Below, one piece after another: positions 47,879 through 56,692 of a stretch of DNA of 64,000 nt. The position numbers were made by a program, and so were the translations under genes. How positions within the stretch are numbered: the first letter of the stretch is position 1; each line of letters starts with the position of its first letter. The stretch is from Acetivibrio clariflavus DSM 19732 (lineage in GTDB: Bacteria; Bacillota; Clostridia; Acetivibrionales; Acetivibrionaceae), in the NCBI RefSeq assembly GCF_000237085.1, contig NC_016627.1, forward strand, positions 4,824,001 through 4,888,000, written 5' to 3'. A model generated the notes under the pieces. The model ran no database searches, was not told the DNA's origin, and saw only the letters and a list, made by a program, of their open reading frames with translations.

Positions 47879-49930
47879 AGTTTATTGTACGGATTTATTA
47901 CTATACTTCCTGCTTCTCCTTTTACATATTCAAGTTTGCTTGCATCGTATGTTATTGTCATGTCTGCTGTTGTGATTCCGTTTGACGGTACATTCGCCAA
48001 TTTTATAGGTACTACTACCTGTTCACCAGCACTTGCTGTTACTGATTCTACATATGCTGTAAATCCTGTTACTATCGGTCCTGTTGTAGGCTGTGATGTT
48101 GGAGGTACTGTTGGTTGTGTTGTTCCTCCACCTACTGTTACTGTTCCTGCTGTCAATGTTGCACTTACTGGCTTTAAGCTTCTGTCTCCAAAGGTTGCCT
48201 TGCTTATTGTTACTGTTGATGTTCCGGATACTTTAAATGTGATATTTGCAAATACTCCGTCTTTGCTTATATATTCATTTAACAATGTATCATCCAAGAA
48301 CAATATTCTTATTATTCCGTCTTTCTCTTTGTTTATTGCAAAGTTTATTGACGGATTTATTACTATACTTCCTGCTTCTCCTTTTACATATTCAAGTTTG
48401 CTTGCATCGTATGTTATTGTCATGTCTGCTGTTGTGATTCCGTTTGACGGTACATTCGCTAATTTTATAGGTACTACTACCTGTCCACCTGCACTTGCTG
48501 TTACTGATTCTACATATGCTGTAAATCCTGTTACTATCGGTCCTGTTGTAGGTTGTGTCGGAGTCGGTGTTGGCTGTGTTGTTCCTCCGCCCACTGTTAC
48601 TGTTCCTGCTGTCAATGTTGCACTTACTGGCTTTAAGCTTCTGTCTCCAAAGGTTGCCTTGCTTATTGTTACTGTTGATGTTCCGGATACTTTAAATGTG
48701 ATATTTGCAAATACTCCGTCCTTGCTTATATATTCATTTAACAATGTATCATCCAAGAACAGTATTCTTATTATTCCGTCTTTCTCTTTGTTTATTGCAA
48801 AGTTTATTGACGGATTTATTACTATACTTCCTGCTTCTCCTTTTACATATTCAAGTTTGCTTGCATCGTATGTTATTGTCATGTCTGCTGTTGTGATTCC
48901 GTTTGACGGTACATTCGCTAATTTTATAGGTACTACTACCTGCTCACCTGCACTTGCTGTTACTGATTCTACATATGCTGTAAATCCTGTTACTATCGGT
49001 CCTGTTGTAGGCTGTGATGTTGGAGGTACTGTTGGTTGTGTTGTTCCTCCACCTACTGTTACTGTTCCTGCTGTCAATGTTGCACTTACTGGTTTTAAGC
49101 TTCTGTCTCCAAAGGTTGCCTTGCTTATTGTTACTGTTGATGTTCCGGATACTTTAAATGTGATATTTGCAAATACTCCGTCTTTGCTTATATATTCATT
49201 TAACAATGTATCATCCAAGAACAATATTCTTATTATTCCGTCTTTCTCTTTGTTTATTGCAAAGTTTATTGACGGATTTATTACTATGCTTCCTGCTTCT
49301 CCTTTTACATATTCAAGTTTGCTTGCATCGTATGTTATTGTCATGTCTGCTGTTGTGATTCCGTTTGACGGTACATTCGCTAATTTTATAGGTACTACTA
49401 CCTGTTCACCTGCACTTGCTGTTACTGATTCTACATATGCTGTAAATCCTGTTACTATCGGTCCTGTTGTAGGTTGTGTCGGAGTCGGTGTTGGCTGTGT
49501 TGTTCCTCCGCCCACTGTTACTGTTCCTGCTGTCAATGTTGCACTTACTGGTTTTAAGCTTCTGTCTCCAAAGGTTGCCTTGCTTATTGTTACTGTTGAT
49601 GTTCCGGATACTTTAAATGTGATATTTGCAAATACTCCATCTTTGCTTATATATTCATTTAACAATGTATCATCCAAGAACAATATTCTTATTATTCCGT
49701 CTTTCTCTTTGTTTATTGCAAAGTTTATTGACGGATTTATTACTATGCTTCCTGCTTCTCCTTTTACATATTCAAGTTTGCTTGCATCGTATGTTATTGT
49801 CATGTCTGCTGTTGTAATTCCGTTTGACGGTACATTCGCTAATTTTATAGGTACTACTACCTGCTCACCTGCACTTGCTGTTACTGATTCTACATATGCT
49901 GTAAATCCTGTTACTATCGGTCCTGTTGAT
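44450..49930 (-). repeat. Twelve near-identical tandem cohesin repeats (459/462-bp period)
   Basis: Cohesins 2 to 13 repeat with steps of 459 or 462 bases, differing only at scattered third positions. The step length depends on the linker: 459 with TTQPTPTPTQPTTGP and 462 with TTQPTVPPTSQPTTGP. The two linker types alternate along most of the array, so the real unit is a cohesin pair of about 921 bases. This pattern shows array growth by unequal crossing-over and gene conversion. Assembly of the array from short reads would be unreliable. Confidence 0.9.
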
Positions 49931-50880
49931 GGTTGTGATGTTGGAGGTAATGTAGGCTGGAATGGTGGTTGTGTTGGATTTCCTGGATTTACAGAAGAAG
50001 AATTAACAATAAAGTTAGTTGGTGCTTCATTTGTTCCACTATAAGAAATATTAAAGCCAATTGTTACCGAACCACCTGCCGGTATAACTGCATTATAATC
50101 TACATTATTAATTGTTACTGAAGAACCAGATTGAGTATAAGTACAATTCCAAGCATTTGTTATTTTCTGATTCCCTGGGAATGTAAAGTTAACGGTCCAA
50201 CCATTTACTGCTGAAGAACCATTATTTGTAATAGTCATACTGACTGTTGCACCTGTACCCCAAGAGTTTTGGGAGTAATTAACAGAAAAATTGCCTGATG
50301 AATTTTGTGGTGGTGTTGTAGGTTGAGTCCATGGCGGTGTCGTAGGTTGTGTTGTTGGTATTGTTGAATTACCACTGTTCAATGTGATTGTTCCTGCACT
50401 GAATTGAGCAGTTATTGGACTTAAATTTCTATCTCCAAAATTAGCCTTGTTTACTGTTACTGTTGCAGTAGTAGATGCTGAACTTATTACCTTAAAAGTA
50501 AGGTTTGTAAATACTCCATCTCTACTTATGTATCCACTTGTTAATGTATCATCTAAAAACAATACTTTTATTGAACCATCTTTATCTTTGTTTATAGCAT
50601 AGTTAATGCTCGGGTTTGTTACTATGCTTCCCGCTTCGCCACTTACATATTCAAGCTTACTTGAATCGTAAGTGATAGTCATATCAGCTGTGATGATTCC
50701 ATTTGACGGTACATTTGAAAACTTTACTGGTACTACTATCTGCTGACCAAATGATCCGCTTACAGATTCAACACTTACTGTGAATCCTGCTGCTTCTGCC
50801 TTTTCTATTGGCAGCAGTGTGCATAAAAGAAATGCACATAATACAACAGAGATGAATCTTTTGAATTTTGACATGTACAT
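47875..50880 (-). CDS. Multi-cohesin scaffoldin, N-terminal part (signal peptide, cohesin 1, CBM2, cohesins 2-6a)
   Basis: A 1001-codon frame. Signal peptide residues 1-30 end KAEA-A. Cohesin 1 is the most diverged (FTVSVESVSGSFGQQIVVPV to FSAGTITLNS). After a TTQPTTPPWTQPTTPP linker comes a CBM2 (residues about 200-300). Cohesins 2-5 and the first half of cohesin 6 follow. The cohesin pattern (VPSNGITTADMTITYD, SKLEYVKGEAGSIV, ISKDGVFANITFKV) fits the type I family, which binds enzyme-borne dockerins. The frame ends at NPYNKL because of two inserted T bases (47875 and 47888). AAGGAGG precedes the ATG at 50880. Confidence 0.87.
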   Translation of the reverse strand: MYMSKFKRFISVVLCAFLLCTLLPIEKAEAAGFTVSVESVSGSFGQQIVVPVKFSNVPSNGIITADMTITYDSSKLEYVSGEAGSIVTNPSINYAINKDKDGSIKVLFLDDTLTSGYISRDGVFTNLTFKVISSASTTATVTVNKANFGDRNLSPITAQFSAGTITLNSGNSTIPTTQPTTPPWTQPTTPPQNSSGNFSVNYSQNSWGTGATVSMTITNNGSSAVNGWTVNFTFPGNQKITNAWNCTYTQSGSSVTINNVDYNAVIPAGGSVTIGFNISYSGTNEAPTNFIVNSSSVNPGNPTQPPFQPTLPPTSQPSTGPIVTGFTAYVESVTASAGEQVVVPIKLANVPSNGITTADMTITYDASKLEYVKGEAGSIVINPSINFAINKEKDGIIRILFLDDTLLNEYISKDGVFANITFKVSGTSTVTISKATFGDRSLKPVSATLTAGTVTVGGGTTQPTPTPTQPTTGPIVTGFTAYVESVTASAGEQVVVPIKLANVPSNGITTADMTITYDASKLEYVKGEAGSIVINPSINFAINKEKDGIIRILFLDDTLLNEYISKDGVFANITFKVSGTSTVTISKATFGDRSLKPVSATLTAGTVTVGGGTTQPTVPPTSQPTTGPIVTGFTAYVESVTASAGEQVVVPIKLANVPSNGITTADMTITYDASKLEYVKGEAGSIVINPSINFAINKEKDGIIRILFLDDTLLNEYISKDGVFANITFKVSGTSTVTISKATFGDRSLKPVSATLTAGTVTVGGGTTQPTPTPTQPTTGPIVTGFTAYVESVTASAGGQVVVPIKLANVPSNGITTADMTITYDASKLEYVKGEAGSIVINPSINFAINKEKDGIIRILFLDDTLLNEYISKDGVFANITFKVSGTSTVTISKATFGDRSLKPVSATLTAGTVTVGGGTTQPTVPPTSQPTTGPIVTGFTAYVESVTASAGEQVVVPIKLANVPSNGITTADMTITYDASKLEYVKGEAGSIVINPYNKL

Positions 50881-50919
50881 ATGCTTTCCTCCTTAAAAAT
50901 ATTTAAAATTTTATATACA

Positions 50920-50947
50920 TCCGGAATTCTGAAAAAAGAATTCCAGA
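50920..50947 (-). promoter_or_regulatory. 5'-UTR hairpin ahead of the scaffoldin gene
   Basis: TCTGGAATTC pairs with GAATTCCGGA around an eight-base loop, about 40 bases upstream of the start codon. It is too far from a T run to be a terminator on the minus strand and may protect the 5' end of the message. Function is inferred. Confidence 0.4.
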
Positions 50948-51434
50948 CTATATTCAATACATTTTATACGGCACTAAATTAAGCAAATTAAAGTCTATTT
51001 TCTCCTTAAACAAATACAAATTATATAAAGCTTATTGAACTCATAAAAAAATTGTGGCAAAATTCAAATACATGTCCATCAAATAAATAAAAGCTAAATT
51101 ATAAATTTAACTCTATAGCAGAATTCCTCTTTATGAGCTGCTTTGACATATTGCATAAAAAATTGCATAACTCATAAAAATAAATAATAATTATTAATTC
51201 TAAATAAATATTTAAATAAAGAATAAAATTTTCCAGATTACTTTAATTCTACAACATATCGGTAATAAATTATATTAACATTATTTTTGATAGCATAATT
51301 ATTTCTTTCAATTATAACTATTTTTATAATATATTATTTATTAAACTTTCCGTCTATATAGATTATTCGAAAATTTGCATTTTTTTTTGGCACCTTTATT
51401 CAATTTTATTGATATAAATTTCAAAACAAAAAAA
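50948..51434. other. AT-rich intergenic region upstream of the scaffoldin gene
   Basis: Nearly 500 bases of very AT-rich DNA without a convincing open frame. It should hold the scaffoldin promoter. TATAAA/TATAAT-like strings are abundant, for example near 50962 and 51014, but I could not find one with a good -35 at 17 bases. Confidence 0.4.
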
Positions 51435-51455
51435 TATCCACAACAATTGTGGATA
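51435..51455. terminator. Bidirectional terminator hairpin with DnaA-box-like arms
   Basis: TATCCACAA pairs perfectly with TTGTGGATA around CAA, flanked by A and T runs on both sides, so it could stop transcription from either strand. Each arm is one base off the DnaA box TTATCCACA. It lies downstream of nadC. Confidence 0.6.
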
Positions 51456-51529
51456 CCTTTTTTACATAAAAACTCTATAAACCTTTATATAATCATATTT
51501 TCAACACATAAAATTATATGTTCAAAAAA

Positions 51530-51581
51530 AGGTGTGAATAAACTGTGGATAATTATCAATATTATCCACAAGTTTACACCT
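51530..51581. other. Long inverted repeat carrying two perfect DnaA-box 9-mers
   Basis: AGGTGT...TGTGGATAAT faces ATTATCCACA...ACACCT around a short loop, with a small bulge. TGTGGATAA (51544-51552) and TTATCCACA (51562-51570) are exact DnaA boxes in opposite directions. It also lies in terminator position behind nadC. Whether DnaA binds here is not known. Confidence 0.5.
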
Positions 51582-51639
51582 CTATAATAAATTAATATTT
51601 AATTACACTGGGATTACTTCAAAACTTCTAGACTGCTTT

Positions 51640-52473
51640 TTAGGTTATTTTCATACTTATATCAAAAGCCCTTACTGAATGTGTTAAGCTTCCCACTGAA
51701 ATTATATCAACTCCAGTTTCAGCTATTTCGACTATTGTATCTAAAGTCACATTTCCTGACGCTTCTACAATTGCTTTTCCATTAATTATTTTAACAGCTT
51801 CTTTCATCATGTCAAGTCCCATATTGTCTAACATTATTATGTCAGCTTTTCCATCAATTGCCTCAAGCACCTGGTCAATTGTTTCTGTTTCAACTTCTAT
51901 CTTAATTGTATGAGGAATTTTATTTCGTACAAGTTCAATAGCTTTTTTTATTCCTCCAGCTGCTTTTATATGATTATCTTTTATTAAAACTCCATCAGAC
52001 AAACAAAATCTATGGTTTGTCCCTCCTCCAACTCTTACAGCATATTTTTCAAGCATTCTAAGTCCAGGAGTAGTCTTTCTGGTATCAACAACTTTTGCCT
52101 TTAAATGTTTTATTTTATCAGCATACTGTCTGGTTATCGTTGCAATTCCTGAAAGTCTCTGAAGAATATTCAAGGCTGTTCTTTCTCCCTTTAAAAGGGC
52201 TCGGGTTTTTCCATGTATTGTTGCTATGACATCACCTTTACTTACCCATTGTCCGTCTTCAGTATGCTTATCAAATTTAACATCTTGATCCAAAAGCTCA
52301 AAAACTCTTTTTGCAACATCCAATCCGGCTATAACACCCGAATCTTTAGCTATCATTTTTGCAAAAGACATAGCATTCTCATCTATAATATTATCGGTAG
52401 TAATATCACCTGCAGGCATATCTTCCTTTAACGAATTTATAATTATATTATCTATATCAGATATGGAAAACAT
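51640..52473 (-). CDS. nadC: Nicotinate-nucleotide pyrophosphorylase (quinolinate phosphoribosyltransferase)
   Basis: A 277-residue type II phosphoribosyltransferase that turns quinolinate and PRPP into nicotinate mononucleotide. Visible landmarks are EDMPAGDITTDNI near the N-terminus, KGERTALNILQRLSGIAT near 95, VDTRKTTPGLRMLEKYAVRV near 130 (the Arg and Thr contacts), GGGTNHRFCLSDGVLIKDNH and DIIMLDNMGLDMM. An in-frame upstream ATG exists, but ATG 52473 has AAAGGAG at ideal spacing. It is the last gene of nadA-nadB-nadC and lies 130 bases after nadB. Confidence 0.93.
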   Translation of the reverse strand: MFSISDIDNIIINSLKEDMPAGDITTDNIIDENAMSFAKMIAKDSGVIAGLDVAKRVFELLDQDVKFDKHTEDGQWVSKGDVIATIHGKTRALLKGERTALNILQRLSGIATITRQYADKIKHLKAKVVDTRKTTPGLRMLEKYAVRVGGGTNHRFCLSDGVLIKDNHIKAAGGIKKAIELVRNKIPHTIKIEVETETIDQVLEAIDGKADIIMLDNMGLDMMKEAVKIINGKAIVEASGNVTLDTIVEIAETGVDIISVGSLTHSVRAFDISMKIT

Positions 52474-52605
52474 ATAATTCTCCTTTCTCACACAAGCATA
52501 TTTTATTTACAATTTTTAATATAAGATTCCTGATCCGAAATAGTCCATACAATAATCTCTTATAATCAAATATTAAAATCAGCTGATTAAGAAATATTAA
52601 AATGT

Positions 52606-54213
52606 TTACTTTTTCTGTATCACTTTAATTATATTTCTCTTCCAATTAATATCATCAGTACTTTGAAAGTCTGTCCTATAATGAGCTCCTCTGCTTTCTT
52701 CCCTCTCTAACGCTGCTTCTATTACAATTCTAGCTAACAGCACCATGTTCTGAATCTCAAAATCCTCAATGCTTGTATTATACATATCGCAAATTACACT
52801 ATAATATTGGTCTATTTTATTTTTCGCAATAATCATACCTTCTCTGTTTCTGATAATACCAACATATTTTGTCATAAGATTTTGAATATCTGTCTTTATT
52901 CGTTTTTTATCAATTTGCTTCTTTATACGATTCTTTTTATACGATAGGTGAAAACTTGTATCAAGAGATATATTTTCAGCCAATATTTTTGAAACTTCTT
53001 CACCTATTTTGCGTCCAAAGACCAGCCCTTCAAGCAGAGAATTACTTGCGAGTCTGTTTGCCCCATGTATTCCGCTGCAAGCGACTTCACCGCAAGCAAA
53101 AAATCCCTTTATATTGGTACGACCAAACACATCTGTTTTTACGCCACCCATACAATAATGTTCAGCAGGTGCAACCGGAATATAATCTTTTGATATATCT
53201 ATACCATAATTAAGGCATTTTTTATAAATATTAGGAAATCTTGATTCGAGATAGTTTTTATCTTTAAACGTTATATCCAAATATACATGATCAGATTCAG
53301 TTTTTTTCATCTCACTGAAAATTGCTCTAGATACAATATCTCTCGGTGCCAGTTCATTTAACTCATGGTATTTGGGCATAAATCTTTCACCAAAAACATT
53401 TCTTAATATTGCCCCTTCGCCCCTTACCGCTTCTGATATTAAAAAACTCTTGTTCTCAGGATGAAATAAAACGGTAGGATGGAACTGGACAAATTCCATA
53501 TCCATAAGTTCGGCACCAGCCCTATATGCCAAGCTCACACCATCACCGGTAGCTACTTCAGGATTTGTCGTATTTAAATACAGTTGACCAAATCCACCAG
53601 CTGCATTTATTACAACACTTGAAACATAATAAATATACTGATCACAATCTTCATCATAACTCAAAACACCTTTGCAAACATCATTATCTGTTAGAATGTC
53701 TATGGCAAAGGTTCTTTCCTTTATTTTTACATTTTTTCTTGCTTTAACTATTGAAATTAACTTATCACATACCTCTTTGCCTGTCGTATCTCCCGCATGA
53801 ATAATCCTGTTTTTGCTGTGTGCCCCTTCTCTGGTAAGCGACAGCTCATCTTTATTCTCTTTTTTATCAAAATTAACACCATATTTACATAATGCTTCGA
53901 TATTTTTGGCGGCCTCATTTACAAGAACCCATACGCTATTTTCATCACAAAGGCCTGCACCTGCATATATAGTATCTTTGAAATGTAACTCAGGCGAATC
54001 TTCCTTATCTAATGAAACCGCTATTCCACCTTGAGCAAGTACCGAATTGCTTATATCTATGGTTTCCTTCGTAATAATGACAATGTTATACTTCTCCGGT
54101 AATTCAAGTGCAGTGTATACACCTGCAATTCCACTGCCTATTATTATTATATCGTAATACTCTTTTCTAATTTTATCGGTATCAAAATCAATAAGGTATC
54201 TGTAATTATCCAA
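52606..54213 (-). CDS. nadB: L-aspartate oxidase
   Basis: An FAD enzyme of about 535 residues that oxidises aspartate to iminoaspartate for quinolinate synthesis. It has the FAD loop DIIIIGSGIAGVYTALEL, LAQGGIAVSL near 75, the EGAHSKNRIIHAGDTTG block, MEFVQFHPTVLF and HYCMGGVKTDVFGRTNIKG in two halves, then ACGEVACSGIHGANRLASNS. The family normally starts close to YLIDFDT, and TTG 54213 follows an AAGGGGGAAG site, so I use it. An ATG at 54264 would add 17 unusual residues with Trp pairs. It acts with NadA just upstream. Confidence 0.9.
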   Translation of the reverse strand: MDNYRYLIDFDTDKIRKEYYDIIIIGSGIAGVYTALELPEKYNIVIITKETIDISNSVLAQGGIAVSLDKEDSPELHFKDTIYAGAGLCDENSVWVLVNEAAKNIEALCKYGVNFDKKENKDELSLTREGAHSKNRIIHAGDTTGKEVCDKLISIVKARKNVKIKERTFAIDILTDNDVCKGVLSYDEDCDQYIYYVSSVVINAAGGFGQLYLNTTNPEVATGDGVSLAYRAGAELMDMEFVQFHPTVLFHPENKSFLISEAVRGEGAILRNVFGERFMPKYHELNELAPRDIVSRAIFSEMKKTESDHVYLDITFKDKNYLESRFPNIYKKCLNYGIDISKDYIPVAPAEHYCMGGVKTDVFGRTNIKGFFACGEVACSGIHGANRLASNSLLEGLVFGRKIGEEVSKILAENISLDTSFHLSYKKNRIKKQIDKKRIKTDIQNLMTKYVGIIRNREGMIIAKNKIDQYYSVICDMYNTSIEDFEIQNMVLLARIVIEAALEREESRGAHYRTDFQSTDDINWKRNIIKVIQKK

Positions 54214-54402
54214 CTTTTTAAACTTCCCCCTTAAAATCGCACTATCCGCCCAATACCAGTGCATCCAGAGCTACACAAAAGTACTTAAGAATCTTCATTA
54301 ATATTTCCTAATAAACAACAAATATAATAATATATTAAAAAATAGATTTAAAACTGTCTGAATCATTATTTTTGTAACCATAACAAGTTTCTAATAAACT
54401 TA

Positions 54403-55314
54403 TCAACTTATTTCGAGCATATTGTCCAAAGCCTTTTTAGCTTTCAATCTAATTGTCTCATCTAGATTTATTTCATAATTCATTTCCTTAAGAGATCTGT
54501 ATACGCTAAGTAAAGATGTTTTTTTCATATTGGGACATACTAGTCCCTGAGATAATAAATAGAAACTTTTATCAGGGTTGTCCCTTTTTAATTTAAACAA
54601 CACACCCATTTCTGTACCTATTATAAACTCTTTATCTGGGGAATTTGCAGCATAGTCAATAATTTGTTTTGTACTGCCCACAAAATCTGCAGCAGCAACA
54701 ATATCAGGCTGACATTCGGGATGTACCAACACCTTAGCATTAGGTCGTAATTCCTTAGCTCTTTCAAGCTCACTAATTTTTATCCTATGATGCGTAATAC
54801 AATATCCTTCCCACAAGATAATATTCTTATCCGGCACCATCTTGGCTACATAACTTCCAAGATTCATATCGGGTACAAAAAGTATGTCTTTACTTTTAAC
54901 AGATCTTACAATATTAACTGCATTAGACGATGTACAACATATATCACATTCAGACTTGACCTCTGCAGACGAATTGATATAGCATACAACTGTTGCGTTA
55001 GGATGTTTCTTTTTCTCTTCAATTAATGCTTCTTTAGTAACCATATCTGCCATTGGACATCCTGCATCTATTTCCGGAAGAAGTACAATTTTATCGGGAG
55101 AAAGAATTTTTGCACTCTCCGCCATAAAATGAACACCACAGAAAACTATGACATCCTTCTTCACATCTGCACAATATTTACTCAATGCAAGAGAATCACC
55201 TATAACATCTGCTACTTCCTGCACATCGTCAACCTGATAATTATGTGCAACAATAACTGCATTCCTTTTTTTCTTTAGTTCTAAAATTTCTTTAACAATT
55301 TCTTCTTTTTTCAT
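54403..55314 (-). CDS. nadA: Quinolinate synthase A ([4Fe-4S] enzyme)
   Basis: A 303-residue enzyme that condenses iminoaspartate with dihydroxyacetone phosphate to quinolinate. It shows [34 protein letters not shown] (first cluster Cys near 84), [42 protein letters not shown] (second Cys) and [12 protein letters not shown] (third Cys). The cluster ligands are thus all present. It is the first gene of the nad operon, with a good promoter about 75 bases upstream. In other bacteria NAD repressors control this operon. Confidence 0.94.
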   Translation of the reverse strand: MKKEEIVKEILELKKKRNAVIVAHNYQVDDVQEVADVIGDSLALSKYCADVKKDVIVFCGVHFMAESAKILSPDKIVLLPEIDAGCPMADMVTKEALIEEKKKHPNATVVCYINSSAEVKSECDICCTSSNAVNIVRSVKSKDILFVPDMNLGSYVAKMVPDKNIILWEGYCITHHRIKISELERAKELRPNAKVLVHPECQPDIVAAADFVGSTKQIIDYAANSPDKEFIIGTEMGVLFKLKRDNPDKSFYLLSQGLVCPNMKKTSLLSVYRSLKEMNYEINLDETIRLKAKKALDNMLEIS

Positions 55315-55345
55315 ATTTACCTAATCAACCCTTTATTACGCTGTA

Positions 55346-55370
55346 TTTGGCAGAAAATACATTTGCCATA
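55346..55370 (-). promoter_or_regulatory. Possible operator (inverted repeat) in the nadA leader
   Basis: TTTGGCA and TGCCATA-like arms (TGGCA at 55348-55352, TGCCA at 55364-55368) face each other across 11 bases, between the predicted transcription start and the nadA ATG. A NAD-responsive repressor site would be expected here, but I cannot match it to a known consensus. Confidence 0.3.
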
Positions 55371-55396
55371 CTTGCTCTTATCTAATACTTTTAAAT

Positions 55397-55425
55397 ATTT
55401 TAATACTTTACCCCTTATTTGTAAA
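55397..55425 (-). promoter_or_regulatory. Promoter of the nadABC operon
   Basis: On the minus strand TTTACA (55425-55420) and TAAAAT (55402-55397) are 17 bases apart, giving a leader of about 75 bases before the nadA ATG. Confidence 0.7.
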
Positions 55426-55429
55426 GGAT

Positions 55430-55454
55430 AAAAAAATCCTGCATTTCACAGGAT
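55430..55454 (-). terminator. Terminator after the agrB-like gene
   Basis: ATCCTG pairs with CAGGAT around a seven-base loop and is followed on the minus strand by seven T. It separates the agrB-like gene from the nadABC promoter a few bases further on. Confidence 0.75.
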
Positions 55455-55611
55455 CTATTAAACTAATTAATGTTGTATAAAATCTTTTAACTTGTTATAT
55501 TAAAATTTATTCTTATTCTTTATCCTATGAATTTCTAACTAAAATATTTTTCTATGTGGAAAAGTTTTTGAGAAGAAAAATATTGAGATTTCTGTATTCA
55601 GGAAAATAAAA

Positions 55612-56256
55612 TTATTTTTTAGATAACTTCTTTTTTTTCTTTTTCAAACTATTCTTTATGAAGTCAAAAAAAGTATGGCCTGCAGGTGTAATTGAAAATA
55701 TCTCTAATAATAGACCAAACGCAATTGAGAGAAATATCATATATAACTTTGTATAAATTAAAACAAATGAAATTACTGCCCAAATCCCTAAATAAACAAT
55801 TGATAGATTTTTAAATCTTTTAATTTCTTTTGGATCAGTAATAGGTCTGTTTGGATTATCTGAAGGTGCCCATTTATAAATGGAGAATAGAGAAACGACT
55901 ACAGCAATTATTGCAAATATTATCACATGATAATCATTCCAATATTGATAAGTATATCGTGCAATAATGGAAAACACCATAAACAGTGATATGGAAACTC
56001 CCAGGCACTTTCCAAAAGTATCCATATGATAACCGCCAGCAATCGACCTAAGCGACGCAAAAACAACAGCCATCAAAAATGTTGTTAACAAAGTATCTGT
56101 AATAAAAGCCAAGATAAATAATATTATAAACTTAACAATAGCCCCTATAATTACTTGAAGACCATAGAAGTAAACTCGCCTTTTCTCATGATTCTCTCCT
56201 TTTTGTTTCATTAAATAATTCGCACCTGAATAGGATAACACTTCAATAAATCGCAC
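55612..56256 (-). CDS. AgrB-like accessory gene regulator protease
   Basis: An integral membrane protein of about 214 residues with six hydrophobic segments. The AgrB signature is clear: ASLRSIAGGYHMDTFGKCLG contains the catalytic His-Cys pair, and the YGLQVIIGAIVKFIILFILA helix precedes it. AgrB cuts and cyclises an AgrD peptide to make a quorum signal. I prefer GTG 56256, placed after AAAGGGGGA, over an upstream ATG. No AgrD-like ORF or sensor kinase is visible on either side. The C-terminal tail is a Lys run. Peptide partner unknown. Confidence 0.82.
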   Translation of the reverse strand: MRFIEVLSYSGANYLMKQKGENHEKRRVYFYGLQVIIGAIVKFIILFILAFITDTLLTTFLMAVVFASLRSIAGGYHMDTFGKCLGVSISLFMVFSIIARYTYQYWNDYHVIIFAIIAVVVSLFSIYKWAPSDNPNRPITDPKEIKRFKNLSIVYLGIWAVISFVLIYTKLYMIFLSIAFGLLLEIFSITPAGHTFFDFIKNSLKKKKKKLSKK

Positions 56257-56653
56257 GTTAACTCCCCCTTTAGATAAAAAATATAGCTTTTCACACATAA
56301 CAACAGAAGTGAAATTTATTAAATTAAGAATGTATCTTCATCAAATTAACACATATTTTTATTTAAACCATTTAATTATAATTATACTATAAAAATGTTA
56401 GTTAACAAGAATTTATTAAATAAAACACTGTATATTTATTATAATAAATTTTTGTTGTTTTCCTTGTGGATAAAGTTAAAATTTTCATTATTTTATCCAC
56501 ATTTAAATTCACTCCTGTGTTTATTTATTATATAAATGGAAGTAAATTTCTAATGTATAAATATCAAAAACATTTAAATTTATCAATCCAATATATTTGT
56601 TTTATTCTGGTATGATTTTAGATAAATTATTTGATTATTTCCGTCAAATAAAC
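56257..56653. other. Gene-free region between agrB and the rRNA terminator, with a DnaA-box pair
   Basis: About 400 AT-rich bases. The only distinctive feature is TGTGGATAA (56465-56473) facing TTATCCACA (56493-56501), two exact DnaA-box 9-mers in opposite orientation 19 bases apart. No coding sequence or clear promoter was found, although the agrB promoter must lie here. Confidence 0.5.
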
Positions 56654-56684
56654 AAAGCCTTATGGATTGGTACCATAAGGCTTT
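56654..56684 (-). terminator. rRNA operon terminator
   Basis: AAAGCCTTATGG pairs perfectly with CCATAAGGCTTT around a seven-base loop, about 10 bases after the 5S 3' end on the minus strand. Confidence 0.85.
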
Positions 56685-56692
56685 GATATAAA

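Noticed and set aside
44450-49930. Regular repeats considered as a CRISPR-like array
   Set aside because: The period is about 460 bases, the repeats are coding, and no spacers exist.
44367-50044. Very long plus-strand open frames (1202 and 719 codons) opposite the scaffoldin
   Set aside because: They are antisense shadows. The repeated cohesin DNA lacks stop codons in one opposite frame, and the implied protein is a low-complexity hydrophobic repeat that simply mirrors the cohesin period. The minus-strand frames encode recognisable cohesins and CBM2 modules.
51435-51581. Chromosome origin (oriC) suggested by clustered DnaA boxes and nearby gyrA
   Set aside because: No dnaA, dnaN or DNA-unwinding element is present, and the boxes are arranged as hairpin pairs in terminator positions. 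Reported only as possible DnaA sites.
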